The notes beneath the pieces are model-generated. The model was not told the DNA's origin. It did not search any database and worked only from the letters and a program-made list of their open reading frames with translations. The translations under genes and the position numbers were made by a program. 64,000 nucleotides of DNA from Archangium sp. (GTDB lineage: Bacteria; Myxococcota; Myxococcia; Myxococcales; Myxococcaceae). The stretch covers positions 62,001-126,000 of the forward strand of contig JAUXRX010000021.1 of NCBI GenBank assembly GCA_030681645.1, read 5' to 3'. Below, in pieces: positions 19,979-27,703 of the stretch (position 1 is the first letter of the stretch; the number at the start of each line of letters is the position of its first letter).

Positions 19979-21033
19979 GAGGCGCGCTCCGCGACCACGA
20001 GCGACTCGAGGCCGCTCAGGCGCATGTCATGCGTGGTTGAAGGCAGCTTGCGGGGGGCGTACGGCTTCACGCCCTTCGCGATGGCGGCGATGTGCTCGGG
20101 CGTCGAGCCGCAGCACCCGCCCACCAGGTTGAGCCAGCCCTGCCTGGCGAAGTCGGTGAGCACCGCGGACATCTCCTCAGGCGTCTCGTCGTAGCCGCCG
20201 AACGCGTTGGGCAGCCCCGCGTTGGGGTAGCAGCTCACGTAGCACTCGGCCACGCGCGCCAGCTCCTGGATGTAGGGGCGCATCTCCGCCCCGCCCAGCG
20301 CGCAGTTGATGCCCACGCTGAAGGGCTTCGCGTGCCGGACCGAGTCGTAGAACGCGGTGATGGTCTGGCCCGAGAGCGTGCGGCCCGACGCGTCGGTGAT
20401 GGTGACGGAGATCATCACCGGCACCCGCCGCCCCAGCTCTTCGAACACGCCCTCGATGGCGAAGAGCGCCGCCTTCGAGTTGAGGGTGTCGAAGATGGTC
20501 TCGACCAGCAGCGCGTCGACGCCACCCTGGAGCAGCGCGCGGATCTGCTCTTCGTACGCCGAGACGACCTGGTTCCACGTCACCGCGCGGTAGTCGGGGC
20601 GGTTCACGTCGGGCGACATCGAGAGGGTGCGGTTGAGCGGGCCGATGGCGCCGGCGACGAAGCACTTGCGGCCCGGCGTCTTCGCCTCGGCGGCGTTGGC
20701 GGCGCGGCGGGCGCACTGCACCGCGGCCAGGTTCAGGTCGGTGATGACGTGGCCCAGCTCGTAGTCGGCCTGCGCGATGGACGTGCCGCTGAAGGTGTTC
20801 GTCTCCACCAGGTCGGCGCCGGCGGCGAAGTAGCGCGCGTGGATCTCCTCGATGATGTCGGGGCGGGTGAGGCTGAGCAGGTCGTTGTTGCCCTTGAGGT
20901 CCTTCGGGTGCGCCTTGAAGCGCTCGCCGCGGAAGTCCTTCTCCTCGAGGCCGTAGGTCTGGATCAGCGAACCCATGGCGCCGTCGATGATCACGATGCG
21001 TTCTTTGAACAGCTGCTCGAAGGGAGTGGTCAT
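19975..21033 (-). CDS. metH: Methionine synthase, N-terminal homocysteine-binding subunit
   Basis: The product is 352 residues, a TIM-barrel homocysteine methyltransferase domain. The three zinc ligands are visible at Cys244 (GINCALGG) and Cys307-Cys308 (GGCCGSTPEH), three positions earlier than in E. coli MetH. Near the start, VIIDGAMGSLIQ is the family signature. It activates homocysteine thiolate for methylation by the B12 subunit. ATG 21033 overlaps the stop of the regulator gene (ATGA), and its own stop overlaps the next start, so all three genes are translationally coupled. Confidence 0.95.
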
Positions 21034-21983
21034 GGTCGTGCTCTTTCTTGAACGGTCTGGCGGCGTGGGTGCCGCTGGGCAGTGGCCTTGCGGGCGCGGG
21101 TGCCGGTGAGGAGGAAGGCCTTGAAGGGCGACGCGGCGTCGCGCGGCGCGGGGAACGCTTCGTGCGCGTCGAGGCCCACGGCGTTCATCGCCTCGCGCAC
21201 GGTCTCGGGGTCGAAGCCGAGGTGCTGGTGACCGAGGCGGGCCAGCACCCACTCCTCGTCGTGCGGGAGCAGCTCGAGCACCACCATCTTCCCGCCGGGC
21301 TTGAGCAGCCGCGCGCCCTCGGCGAGCACGTGCTCGATGGAGTCGACGTGGTGCAGGCTCTGCGAGACCACCACCAGGTCGACGCTCGCGTCGGGCAGGG
21401 GCAGGGCGTGGAGGTCGGCCTCGAGGAAGGTGATGTTGGTGAGGCCCTGGCGCGCGGCCTCGGCCTTCGCCTTGCCGAGCGCGGAGCCGCTGCGGTCGAT
21501 GGCGGTGACGTGATGCGCCCAGCGCGCCAGCTCGACGGTGAGCACGCCGGTGCCGCAGCCGAAGTCCACCACGTCGAGCGGCGGGAGCAGGCTCGAGAGC
21601 GCCGCCGACCAGAGCCGCCACGACTGCCCGGGCTCGAGCAGCTTCTCGTTGAGCGTGTGCACGTCTTCCCGGCGGTGCAGCAGCTCGGTGAGGCGGGCCT
21701 TGTCGCCGTGCTCGTCTTCCGCGCTGCGGGCGAGCTTGATCAACGGCCAGAGCGGCGCCTTCTCGTCGATCGCCAGCGAGTAGTAGGTGAAGCCGCCCTG
21801 CCGCTCTTCGCGGATGAGGTCGAGCGCCTTGAGCCGGGTGAGGTGGTGGCTCACCGACGACTGGGCCACCCCCACCAGCGAGACCACCTCGGACACGTTG
21901 AGGCGCGCTTCTCCGATCAGCCGCAGAATCCGCAGCCGCGTGGGATCGCCCAGTGCCCGAAAGGCCTCAGTCAACTCGTCCAT
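21030..21983 (-). CDS. ArsR-type regulator fused to SAM methyltransferase domain (SahR-like)
   Basis: The product is 317 residues. Residues 1-90 are an ArsR winged helix (ALGDPTRLRILRLIGEARLNVSEV, then VAQSSVSHHLTRLKALDLI). Residues about 125-290 are a class I methyltransferase fold with the SAM motif VVDFGCGTGVLTVELA and later LLKPGGKMVVLELLP. Proteins of this architecture include SahR, described as an S-adenosylhomocysteine-responsive regulator of methionine metabolism in Proteobacteria. The gene leads a coupled operon with both metH genes, which fits autoregulation by SAM-cycle metabolites. Whether the methyltransferase domain is catalytic or only a ligand sensor is not visible. Confidence 0.88.
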   Translation of the reverse strand: MDELTEAFRALGDPTRLRILRLIGEARLNVSEVVSLVGVAQSSVSHHLTRLKALDLIREERQGGFTYYSLAIDEKAPLWPLIKLARSAEDEHGDKARLTELLHRREDVHTLNEKLLEPGQSWRLWSAALSSLLPPLDVVDFGCGTGVLTVELARWAHHVTAIDRSGSALGKAKAEAARQGLTNITFLEADLHALPLPDASVDLVVVSQSLHHVDSIEHVLAEGARLLKPGGKMVVLELLPHDEEWVLARLGHQHLGFDPETVREAMNAVGLDAHEAFPAPRDAASPFKAFLLTGTRARKATAQRHPRRQTVQERARP

Positions 21984-22005
21984 CGATGAATGTAGATATG
22001 TCGAT
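21982..22005. promoter_or_regulatory. Candidate operator for the SahR-like/metH operon
   Basis: An imperfect 24-base palindrome with outer arms ATCGA and TCGAT overlaps the start codon of the regulator gene in the AT-rich 66-base divergent space. Position suits autorepression; the exact binding site is a guess. No clear ribosome site precedes the regulator start, so its message may be leaderless. Confidence 0.35.
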
Positions 22006-22049
22006 TCGGTCTCCGGATCAAGTCAGAGTGCGGGTAACTCCCTGCCCTC

Positions 22050-23228
22050 ATGTTCGAGTTTCTGAAGCGCCTCTTCGGAAGGACCCCCGCGGCCGCGGCG
22101 CCCCCGCCCGAGCCTCGGCTTCCCTTCGAGGAACCGCACCCGCTGGAGGCCATCAACCCGACCTTCGAGGCGGCGGTCGGGGCGCGACCGGAAGACGCCA
22201 CCGCCTGGCAGGTCTATTCGGACTGGCTGATCGACCAGGGTGAGTCGTGGGGTGAGGTCATCGCGGCGGCGCAGCAGGGCAAGCCCGACACGGCCCGGCA
22301 GGCGGCGGCAGAGCGAGGGCTGCTCGGCGGCATGCCGGCGAAGGTCTCCTGGCGCGGCGGGGTCATCGAGCACTTCGAGCTGCACGACTCGTTCGACGCG
22401 TTCGAGAAGAAGCTGCTCATGCACGTCGTGCTCGAGCGTGTGCTCAAGCACCCCGCGGGGCACTTCGTGCGCAAGCTGACGCTCGGGTTGCCCTGCGCCG
22501 ACTCGACCGAGTGGCACCTGGAAGATCTCTTCAAGGCGATCTCGAATGCGGGGCCGTTGCCGTGCCTGGTCGAGCTCGATCTGAGCCAGGGCGCCGAGCA
22601 CATGGATCAGCCGTCGTGGCGGCGGGTGGGGGACGCGCGCGTGTTGTGGAAGGCGGCGCCGAACCTGAAGGTGCTGGCGCTGCAGGGCGCGGTGGGGAGT
22701 GATGGCGGAGTTCCCTCGATGCTCGCCCCGATCGACGCGCCTCACCTCGAGCACCTGCGCTTCGAGTCGGGTGGCCTCGACCGGTCGGTGCCGCTGGAGT
22801 TGGGTGCAGCGTCCTTGCCGTCGCTCACACACCTCGAGCTGTGGTTCGGGCAGGCGAACTACGGCGCGAACGCAGACGTCGCGGACCTCGCAGGCATCCT
22901 CGACGGTGCGGGGCTGCCCGCGCTCAAGACGCTCGGCCTGAAGAACTCCGAGTGGGAAGGGGAGCTCATCGAGGCGGTGGCGAAGTCGAAGCTGCTCCCG
23001 CGCCTCGAGGTGGTCGACTTCTCCATGGGCGTGCTGGCGACCGAGTCGGCTGCGGCGCTGCTGCTGCACGCTGCGCGCTACCAACACCTGAAGCGCGTCG
23101 ACCTGAGCGACAACTACTTCTCCGCGGCTGATCAACAGGCGCTGAAGCAGGCGCTGCCCAACGTGCACCTCGGGGAGCAGAAGGCCGACGAGGACCCCGA
23201 GTATCGCTACACCTCGGTGGGCGAGTGA
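22050..23228 (+). CDS. STM4015-like leucine-rich repeat protein (copy 1)
   Basis: The product is 392 residues. After a Pro/Ala-rich N-terminus comes a degenerate TIGR02996-type segment (AWQVYSDWLIDQGESWGEVIAAAQQ). The rest is an irregular leucine-rich repeat array (HLEHLRFESGGL, SLTHLELWFGQANYGANADV, LPALKTLGLKNSEWEGELIEAV, LEVVDFSMGVL). The C-terminal RYTSVGE is the ending I associate with the STM4015 family of unknown function. The array suggests a binding scaffold. It starts a tight + strand run: its stop overlaps the SUFU start (GTGA). A second copy is encoded at 25943-27322 and shares the LWFG-NYG and final VGE motifs. Confidence 0.8.
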   Translation: MFEFLKRLFGRTPAAAAPPPEPRLPFEEPHPLEAINPTFEAAVGARPEDATAWQVYSDWLIDQGESWGEVIAAAQQGKPDTARQAAAERGLLGGMPAKVSWRGGVIEHFELHDSFDAFEKKLLMHVVLERVLKHPAGHFVRKLTLGLPCADSTEWHLEDLFKAISNAGPLPCLVELDLSQGAEHMDQPSWRRVGDARVLWKAAPNLKVLALQGAVGSDGGVPSMLAPIDAPHLEHLRFESGGLDRSVPLELGAASLPSLTHLELWFGQANYGANADVADLAGILDGAGLPALKTLGLKNSEWEGELIEAVAKSKLLPRLEVVDFSMGVLATESAAALLLHAARYQHLKRVDLSDNYFSAADQQALKQALPNVHLGEQKADEDPEYRYTSVGE

Positions 23229-23773
23229 CCGGATTCCCAGCTCACCTCGAGAAGCACTACGCGAAGAGCTGGGGGCCAGTGGTCCGGCAAGAGCGCCCGA
23301 AGGCGGGGCCGGTCCATGAGCTCCCGGAGGAATTTGAGGTCCTCGTCTTTCGACGGCAGGACACGCTCAGCTACGCGACGTGCTGCATGTCGCAGCCCTC
23401 CGACGAGGAGCGCGTCGAGCTCCACCTCCTCACTCGTGTGACGCAGGGCTTCCGCGCAGAGCTGGTCGAGTTGATGGCGGCGGTGGCGCACTACCACCGC
23501 ACGGGGGCGCGGCTCGGCCTCGGACACTCCGTGAACTTCGGGCGGCCGTGGGTGGAAGGAGCGACCTCCTCCTTCGGGCTGATCTCACTTCCGTATCTCG
23601 ACGGCCCGAGCGTCGAGTGGATGGCGGAGCCTGCCGTTCGCTGTCTGTGGCTCATCCCGATCACTGAGGAGGAACGCGAGTTCAAGAAGTCGCGCGGCGG
23701 CGAAGCGCTGGAGCGGCGGTTCGAGGCGGCCCAGTTCGACTACCTGGACCCCTTCAGAGGGTCTGTCGTCTGA
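23225..23773 (+). CDS. Suppressor-of-fused (SUFU) domain protein, copy 1
   Basis: The product is 182 residues from GTG 23225. The C-terminal half carries the bacterial SUFU signature LGLGHSVNFGRPWVEGA, then ISLPYLDGPSVEWM, LWLIPITEEEREF and the closing FDYLDPFRGSVV. SUFU domains are protein-interaction modules, found in animals in Hedgehog signalling and in bacteria often with toxin-immunity or polymorphic systems. It overlaps the STM4015-like gene by 4 bases and precedes the CULT gene by 5 bases, so it belongs to the same operon. Confidence 0.85.
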   Translation: MTGFPAHLEKHYAKSWGPVVRQERPKAGPVHELPEEFEVLVFRRQDTLSYATCCMSQPSDEERVELHLLTRVTQGFRAELVELMAAVAHYHRTGARLGLGHSVNFGRPWVEGATSSFGLISLPYLDGPSVEWMAEPAVRCLWLIPITEEEREFKKSRGGEALERRFEAAQFDYLDPFRGSVV

Positions 23774-23778
23774 ATCGC

Positions 23779-24234
23779 GTGCGTCCAGACGACGCTCGGC
23801 GTGTTGATGGTGTCCCCACCCCATCAATCCGCCGAGGGTGGGCAGTGCGACTCGACGCGCCGAAGAAGCCCACCACAACGCCCGCTCCGGTGAACGAACA
23901 GAAGCCCGCTCGGACGGATGAGACCTCAGCGCCCATTCGTTGCCGCGCGTGCAGTCACGTCATCACGCACACGGCGAGCCGGCGCGAGGTCGGCGGGCGC
24001 CACGTGCACCTGCGCCTCAACCCGCACGCCTTCGCGTTCATCTTCGGCTGCTTCTCCACGGCGCCAGGCTGCGTGGTGCATGGCCCGCCCACGCTCGAGG
24101 CCACCTGGTTCAGCGGCTGCCGCTGGGAGTACGCGCACTGCGCGCAGTGTCTGGCGCACCTCGGCTGGTCGTTCAGCGGGGACCAGTCGTTCTTCGCGTT
24201 GCTGCTGGAGCGGCTGGTCGACGAAGGCTCCTGA
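23779..24234 (+). CDS. CULT-domain (cereblon thalidomide-binding fold) protein
   Basis: The product is 151 residues from GTG 23779. After a Pro-rich tail of about 50 residues comes one CULT domain. Zinc ligands are Cys55/Cys58 (CRAC) and Cys121/Cys124 (CAQC). The aromatic cage that binds cyclic imides in human cereblon is fully kept: Trp110, Trp116 and Trp130 in ATWFSGCRW and HLGWSF. The spacings Trp-6-Trp, Trp-14-Trp, and Trp-5-Cys-3-Cys-6-Trp equal those around human W380, W386, C391, C394 and W400. Bacterial single-domain homologues are known (Magnetospirillum), and their natural ligand is thought to be uridine-like or C-terminal cyclic imides. No signal peptide is present, so it is cytoplasmic. 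Confidence 0.88.
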   Translation: MRPDDARRVDGVPTPSIRRGWAVRLDAPKKPTTTPAPVNEQKPARTDETSAPIRCRACSHVITHTASRREVGGRHVHLRLNPHAFAFIFGCFSTAPGCVVHGPPTLEATWFSGCRWEYAHCAQCLAHLGWSFSGDQSFFALLLERLVDEGS

Positions 24235-24248
24235 TACGGTCGGCCGCC

Positions 24249-25346
24249 CTGCGTTTCCTCGTCATCGGAAATCCTGAAAACCGCCGCGTCGGCCTCTTCA
24301 CCGAGGCGCTCGCCGAGCACGGGCTCCCCGCGCCCGAGGTGGTGCCGTGGCTCGAGGTGGTTCGTTCTCCCTCCGTGCTGAAGGGGGTGGGAGCGGGCCC
24401 GCGCGTGGTGCGCATCGACTCGTACGGAGAAGACTTCGAGGTCGAGCGCGAGCTGCTGCGCCGCGGTGGCTTCCCGAAGGTCGACTCGCTCCAGGAACGC
24501 CGCGGTGAGGTCATCGCGCCCGCACTCACGCACCGCGGCTTCCAGAGCGTGCTGCGCGAGCTCGAGGACGTGTTCGCGGCGAGGCCTGACTGGCACCTGC
24601 TCAACGCGCCCACGGAGATCGACGAGTTCTTCGACAAGCGCGTCACCTCGCGCCGCCTCCACGCCGCTGGCATCCCCGTGCCTGAGTTCCTCGAGCACGT
24701 GCCCGATTCGCCCACCGACCTGCTCGCCGCGGTGCGGGAGAAGGGCTGGAAGGAGATCTTCGTCAAGCCCGCCATGGGCTCGTCGGCGAGCGGCGTGCTG
24801 CTCGTCACCGTCGGCGCGAAGAGCGCGGCCATCAGCACCTCGCTCGAGTGGGACGCGCCGCGCTGGTTCAACAACCTGCGGCTCTCGCACTACCGCACCC
24901 CCGCCGCGGTGAACCGGGCGCTCGCCTTCGTGCTCTCGCAGGGCGCACAGGTGGAGCGCGCGATTCCCAAGGCGAAGCTCGCGGGTGCGTTCTTCGACTG
25001 CCGGGTGCTGTGCATCGGCGGAGAGCCGCGCTTCGTGGTGGTGCGGCAGAACAAGCACGCCATCACCAACCTGCACCTCGGCGGGTGGCGCGGAGAATTG
25101 CCGGCGCTCCAGGCCGCGATGCCGCCCGGCGCGTGGGACGCCGCGATGGAGACCTGCCGCAAGGTGGCCAGCCTCTACCGCTCGCTGCACGTGGGGCTCG
25201 ACGTGATGTTCGAGCCCGGGCTCTCACGCCACCGGGTCATCGAGGTGAACGCGTTCGGAGACCTGCTCCCCAACCTCACCCTCGAGGGCCTGTCGGTCTA
25301 CCGCTGGGAGCTGCGCGAGGCCTCTCGGCGGGTGGCACCTCATTAA
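24249..25346 (+). CDS. STM4014-family ATP-grasp protein
   Basis: The product is 365 residues. It starts with RFLVIGNPENRRVGLF, the N-terminus I associate with the STM4014 family, and has the ATP-grasp fold. The ATP lid strand WKEIFVKPAMGSSASGVLLV lies near residue 180, and the magnesium-binding Glu-x-Asn in HRVIEVNAFGDLLPN near the C-terminus. ATP-grasp enzymes join a carboxylate to an amine or thiol through an acyl phosphate. No ATG, GTG or TTG lies at a sensible start; CTG 24249 gives the expected N-terminus, so a rare CTG start is proposed. It follows the CULT gene by 14 bases. Confidence 0.82.
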   Translation: MRFLVIGNPENRRVGLFTEALAEHGLPAPEVVPWLEVVRSPSVLKGVGAGPRVVRIDSYGEDFEVERELLRRGGFPKVDSLQERRGEVIAPALTHRGFQSVLRELEDVFAARPDWHLLNAPTEIDEFFDKRVTSRRLHAAGIPVPEFLEHVPDSPTDLLAAVREKGWKEIFVKPAMGSSASGVLLVTVGAKSAAISTSLEWDAPRWFNNLRLSHYRTPAAVNRALAFVLSQGAQVERAIPKAKLAGAFFDCRVLCIGGEPRFVVVRQNKHAITNLHLGGWRGELPALQAAMPPGAWDAAMETCRKVASLYRSLHVGLDVMFEPGLSRHRVIEVNAFGDLLPNLTLEGLSVYRWELREASRRVAPH

Positions 25347-25359
25347 CCCTGAACAAAGG

Positions 25360-25387
25360 TTGCACGAAAAATCCAGGCTCCTTATCT
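25360..25387 (+). promoter_or_regulatory. Sigma-70-like promoter before the PYP-like gene
   Basis: TTGCAC (25360-25365) and TTATCT (25382-25387) are separated by 16 bases in an AT-rich stretch. The start would fall close to ATG 25397, so the message may have almost no leader. Confidence 0.45.
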
Positions 25388-25396
25388 GAGAGCCCG

Positions 25397-25810
25397 ATGC
25401 CGACAGCCACACCGCTCGCCCCACTCGCCGGCGCGAAAGAAGTGCTCTCGTCAGTCGACCGGCTCTCCACCAACCAGCTCGACGAGCTCCCGTTCGGGAT
25501 GATCCAGCTCGATCCCACCGGGCGCATTCTCAAGTTCAACCGCACCGAGGGCCGGCTGGCGCGCATTCGCCCCGAGCGGCAGGTCGGCCTCAACTTCTTC
25601 AACGACGTCGCGCCCTGCACGAAGGTGAAGGAGTTCCACGGGCGCTTCGTCGAGGGCGTCGCGCGCAAGCAGCTGTACGAGACGTTCGGCTTCACCTTCA
25701 AGTTCGACCATGGCTGGCGGGACGTCGCGGTGAGCTTGATGTACAGCGCGGCGACCGACTCGGTGTGGGTGCTGATCAGCCAGCAGGAGCCGGCGCACTC
25801 GCCGACGTAG
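25397..25810 (+). CDS. Photoactive-yellow-protein-like PAS protein
   Basis: The product is 137 residues, a single PAS domain aligned over its whole length with photoactive yellow protein from LDELPFGMIQLD to SVWVLISQ. The chromophore-attachment cysteine is kept (Cys74 in FFNDVAPCT, equal to Cys69 of the Halorhodospira protein), as is Glu51 (Glu46). Tyr42 is replaced by Phe47, Arg52 by Ile and Tyr98 by Phe. PYP uses p-coumarate bound as a thioester for blue-light sensing. No tyrosine ammonia-lyase or coumarate-CoA ligase gene is in the window, so a light role is possible but unproven. Confidence 0.8.
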   Translation: MPTATPLAPLAGAKEVLSSVDRLSTNQLDELPFGMIQLDPTGRILKFNRTEGRLARIRPERQVGLNFFNDVAPCTKVKEFHGRFVEGVARKQLYETFGFTFKFDHGWRDVAVSLMYSAATDSVWVLISQQEPAHSPT

Positions 25811-25823
25811 CGCTCCCTGCTGC

Positions 25824-25946
25824 TCAGCGCCGCTTGAACAGGCGCTGCCAGACCACGGCCGTCAGGGCGATGGCGCCCAGGCCGACCAGCAACGACACCG
25901 AGCCGGTGACGAGGAAGAAGTCAGACCACGACGCGAGCCAGCTCAC
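25824..25946 (-). CDS. Tiny single-pass membrane protein
   Basis: The product is 40 residues, from GTG 25946 (VSWLASWSDFF) through one membrane helix (TGSVSLLVGLGAIALTAVVW) to a basic tail QRLFKRR. The GTG overlaps the stop codon of the STM4015-like copy 2 gene as GTGA, indicating translational coupling. Positive charges at the C-terminus predict N-out topology. Function unknown; it may anchor or modulate the LRR protein. Confidence 0.55.
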   Translation of the reverse strand: MSWLASWSDFFLVTGSVSLLVGLGAIALTAVVWQRLFKRR

Positions 25947-27322
25947 TCGCCCACGGCCACGTAGCGATCGTCGTCGGTGTCCGCTTCCTGCTGATCCGTC
26001 GACACCAGCTGACGGGCTGTCTTCTGCAGCAGCCACACACCGCGGCGGGTGAGGTAGTTGTGCGAGACGTCCAGCTCGAGGTTCTTGAAGGCCGCCGCGT
26101 GGCGCACCATGGCCTCGGCGTCTTCGTCGGTGAGGAAGCCCATCGACAGGTCCAGGCGCTTCAGCTGCCGCAATACCTTCGCCTTCGCCAGCGAGTCGAC
26201 GTTGCCGCTGATGAACGAGCAGTTCACCAGCCCGAGCTCCTCGAGCTGGCCCAGGCCCTTGCCCGCGAGCAGGGTCTCGAGGTCGTCGAAGCCGGCGTCA
26301 CCGCCGTAGTTCTCGTCTCCGAACCACAGGCTCAACTTCTGGAGCTTCGGCCAGCGCGCGCGGGAGATGGCCTCGACGCACTCGGTGGGCAGCCCTCCGG
26401 TCTCGAAGGTGAACTCGCGCAGCTCCGGCAGGTCGAGCTTGCCCAGCTCAGCGCCGGCGCCGCGCAGCTTGAGGGACTGCAGCTTCGGGAAGGCGGCGGA
26501 GAGCTTCGTGACGTCGCCCACGCTCGTCGACGAGATGTCGCTCTGGTCGGGGTACTCGAAGTCTCCGAGGAAGAGGCTGCGCAGCGTCTGCGGGCCGCGC
26601 ACCCGCGCCAGCGCGTCGATGGCGGGCTGGAGGCTGCCGTCACCCGGCTCCTCGCACAGCCCGACGCTGAGGCTGTCGAGGTGCGCGGCGATGGGCAGGG
26701 TGAGCAGCGTCTCGAGCGTGCCGGCCACGTCGAGGTCCGAGTCGTACTGCTCGCGCGCGACGCGGGCGGTCTTCAGGAAGCCGAGGCGCCAGGTGACGCT
26801 CAGTCCCCCGCCTTCCTCGAGCAGCTTCTCCAGCCCTCCGAAGAGCGCGCCGCCCTGCGCCTTCATCAGCTGCTCTTCACGCTTCTTCAGCGCGGGCGTG
26901 TCGGAGGAGAGCCGCGCGTGCTGCACGCTGATCAGCTCTCCGCGTGGATCTCCATTGCTCTGCAGCCAGTCGGCGTAGACGAGGTACGAGCCGAGGTCGT
27001 CCGGGTTCGCGAGGATGGCGGCCTCGAGGTCGGGGTTGCCGGCCGTCGTGGCCCCTCGACTCCGCTCGGGGTGAACGGCTGGTCTGGTCTCCTGGGTCCC
27101 CATACTCTCCCCAGCCGCCGCCGCGAGCTGGTAGCCCTTCTTCAACTTCGAGGCGATCAGCTTGTCGTATTCGCGCTGCGCCTCGGCCGGGCTACCGAAG
27201 TCCTGCCGCTTCGACTGGCCCTGCGTGCCGATCTTTCCCCAGCGCGCGGTGAAGCTCGAGCCGTCGAGCTCGATCTCCCAGAACTTGTGGCTCGTGCCCT
27301 CCGAGAACTCGTAAATCGGCAT
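25943..27322 (-). CDS. WGR + TIGR02996 + STM4015-like LRR protein (copy 2)
   Basis: The product is 459 residues. Residues 1-70 are a WGR domain (MPIYEFSEGTSHKFWEIELD, then RWGKIGTQGQ), a module known from PARP proteins and bacterial MolR that often binds nucleic acid. Residues about 82-90 encode a dispersed-repeat insertion (VHPERSRG). A TIGR02996 segment follows (YLVYADWLQSNGDPRGELISVQ). Residues about 200-459 are an LRR array matching STM4015 proteins (LRSLFLGDFEYPDQSDIS, FETGGLP, LWFGDENYGGDAGFDDLETLL, RLDSMGFLTDEDAEA region) and ending RYVAVGE. ATG 27322 is the only start that keeps the WGR N-terminus. Confidence 0.87.
   Translation of the reverse strand: MPIYEFSEGTSHKFWEIELDGSSFTARWGKIGTQGQSKRQDFGSPAEAQREYDKLIASKLKKGYQLAAAAGESMGTQETRPAVHPERSRGATTAGNPDLEAAILANPDDLGSYLVYADWLQSNGDPRGELISVQHARLSSDTPALKKREEQLMKAQGGALFGGLEKLLEEGGGLSVTWRLGFLKTARVAREQYDSDLDVAGTLETLLTLPIAAHLDSLSVGLCEEPGDGSLQPAIDALARVRGPQTLRSLFLGDFEYPDQSDISSTSVGDVTKLSAAFPKLQSLKLRGAGAELGKLDLPELREFTFETGGLPTECVEAISRARWPKLQKLSLWFGDENYGGDAGFDDLETLLAGKGLGQLEELGLVNCSFISGNVDSLAKAKVLRQLKRLDLSMGFLTDEDAEAMVRHAAAFKNLELDVSHNYLTRRGVWLLQKTARQLVSTDQQEADTDDDRYVAVGE
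27052..27078 (+). repeat. Dispersed 27-bp repeat, copy A
   Basis: Core CTCGACTCCGCTCGGGGTGA plus flanks. It lies in frame inside the WGR/LRR gene, where it encodes the linker VHPERSRGA on the minus strand. Confidence 0.75.
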
Positions 27323-27348
27323 CGCGGGGCGGCATGCTACACGGCCAC

Positions 27349-27367
27349 GCGATGGTTCCAGGCGAGC
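27349..27367 (+). repeat. 19-bp direct repeat, left copy
   Basis: GCGATGGTTCCAGGCGAGC, identical to 27685-27703, which spans the start of the second SUFU gene. Here it opens a 9-codon frame, MVPGERVSA (27352-27381), whose stop overlaps ATG 27378. Confidence 0.7.
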
Positions 27368-27377
27368 GAGTGAGCGC

Positions 27378-27680
27378 ATGAGCGAAGAAGAAGTTGAGAC
27401 GGCCGAGTCGCATCGGCTCGACGAGTTCGACGTCGGCACCCGCATCGACGTCATGACCGACGGCAGCCTGCGCCTCAGGTTCGGCCTGATGCCGCCGTCG
27501 TGGTTCCACAGCGAGGGCGCCTTCGAGTCGTTCGAAGAGAAGCTCTCGGGCGCGCTGGGTGTGGAGGTCGAGGGCCTCGACAAGGAGCTCTTCGCCATCT
27601 CCGAGCCGAAGCCCGACACCGTCGAGCGAGCGAAGGCGTGGCTCCTGGAATTGCGTCGCAGCACCGAGCGGAAGCGGTAG
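27378..27680 (+). CDS. Small acidic hypothetical protein
   Basis: The product is 100 residues, acidic, beginning MSEEEVETAESHRLDEFDVG and ending in a basic helix ERAKAWLLELRRSTERKR. Middle segment LRLRFGLMPPSWFHSEGAFESFEEKL. No family recognised. It sits between two 19-bp direct repeats, 7 bases before the SUFU copy 2 start, and its own start overlaps a 9-codon leader that copies the first codons of that SUFU gene. It therefore appears to have been inserted at the head of the SUFU gene. Confidence 0.6.
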   Translation: MSEEEVETAESHRLDEFDVGTRIDVMTDGSLRLRFGLMPPSWFHSEGAFESFEEKLSGALGVEVEGLDKELFAISEPKPDTVERAKAWLLELRRSTERKR

Positions 27681-27684
27681 CCAG

Positions 27685-27703
27685 GCGATGGTTCCAGGCG
27701 AGC
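27685..27703 (+). repeat. 19-bp direct repeat, right copy
   Basis: Second copy of GCGATGGTTCCAGGCGAGC; its ATG (27688) is the start codon of the SUFU copy 2 gene. Confidence 0.7.
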
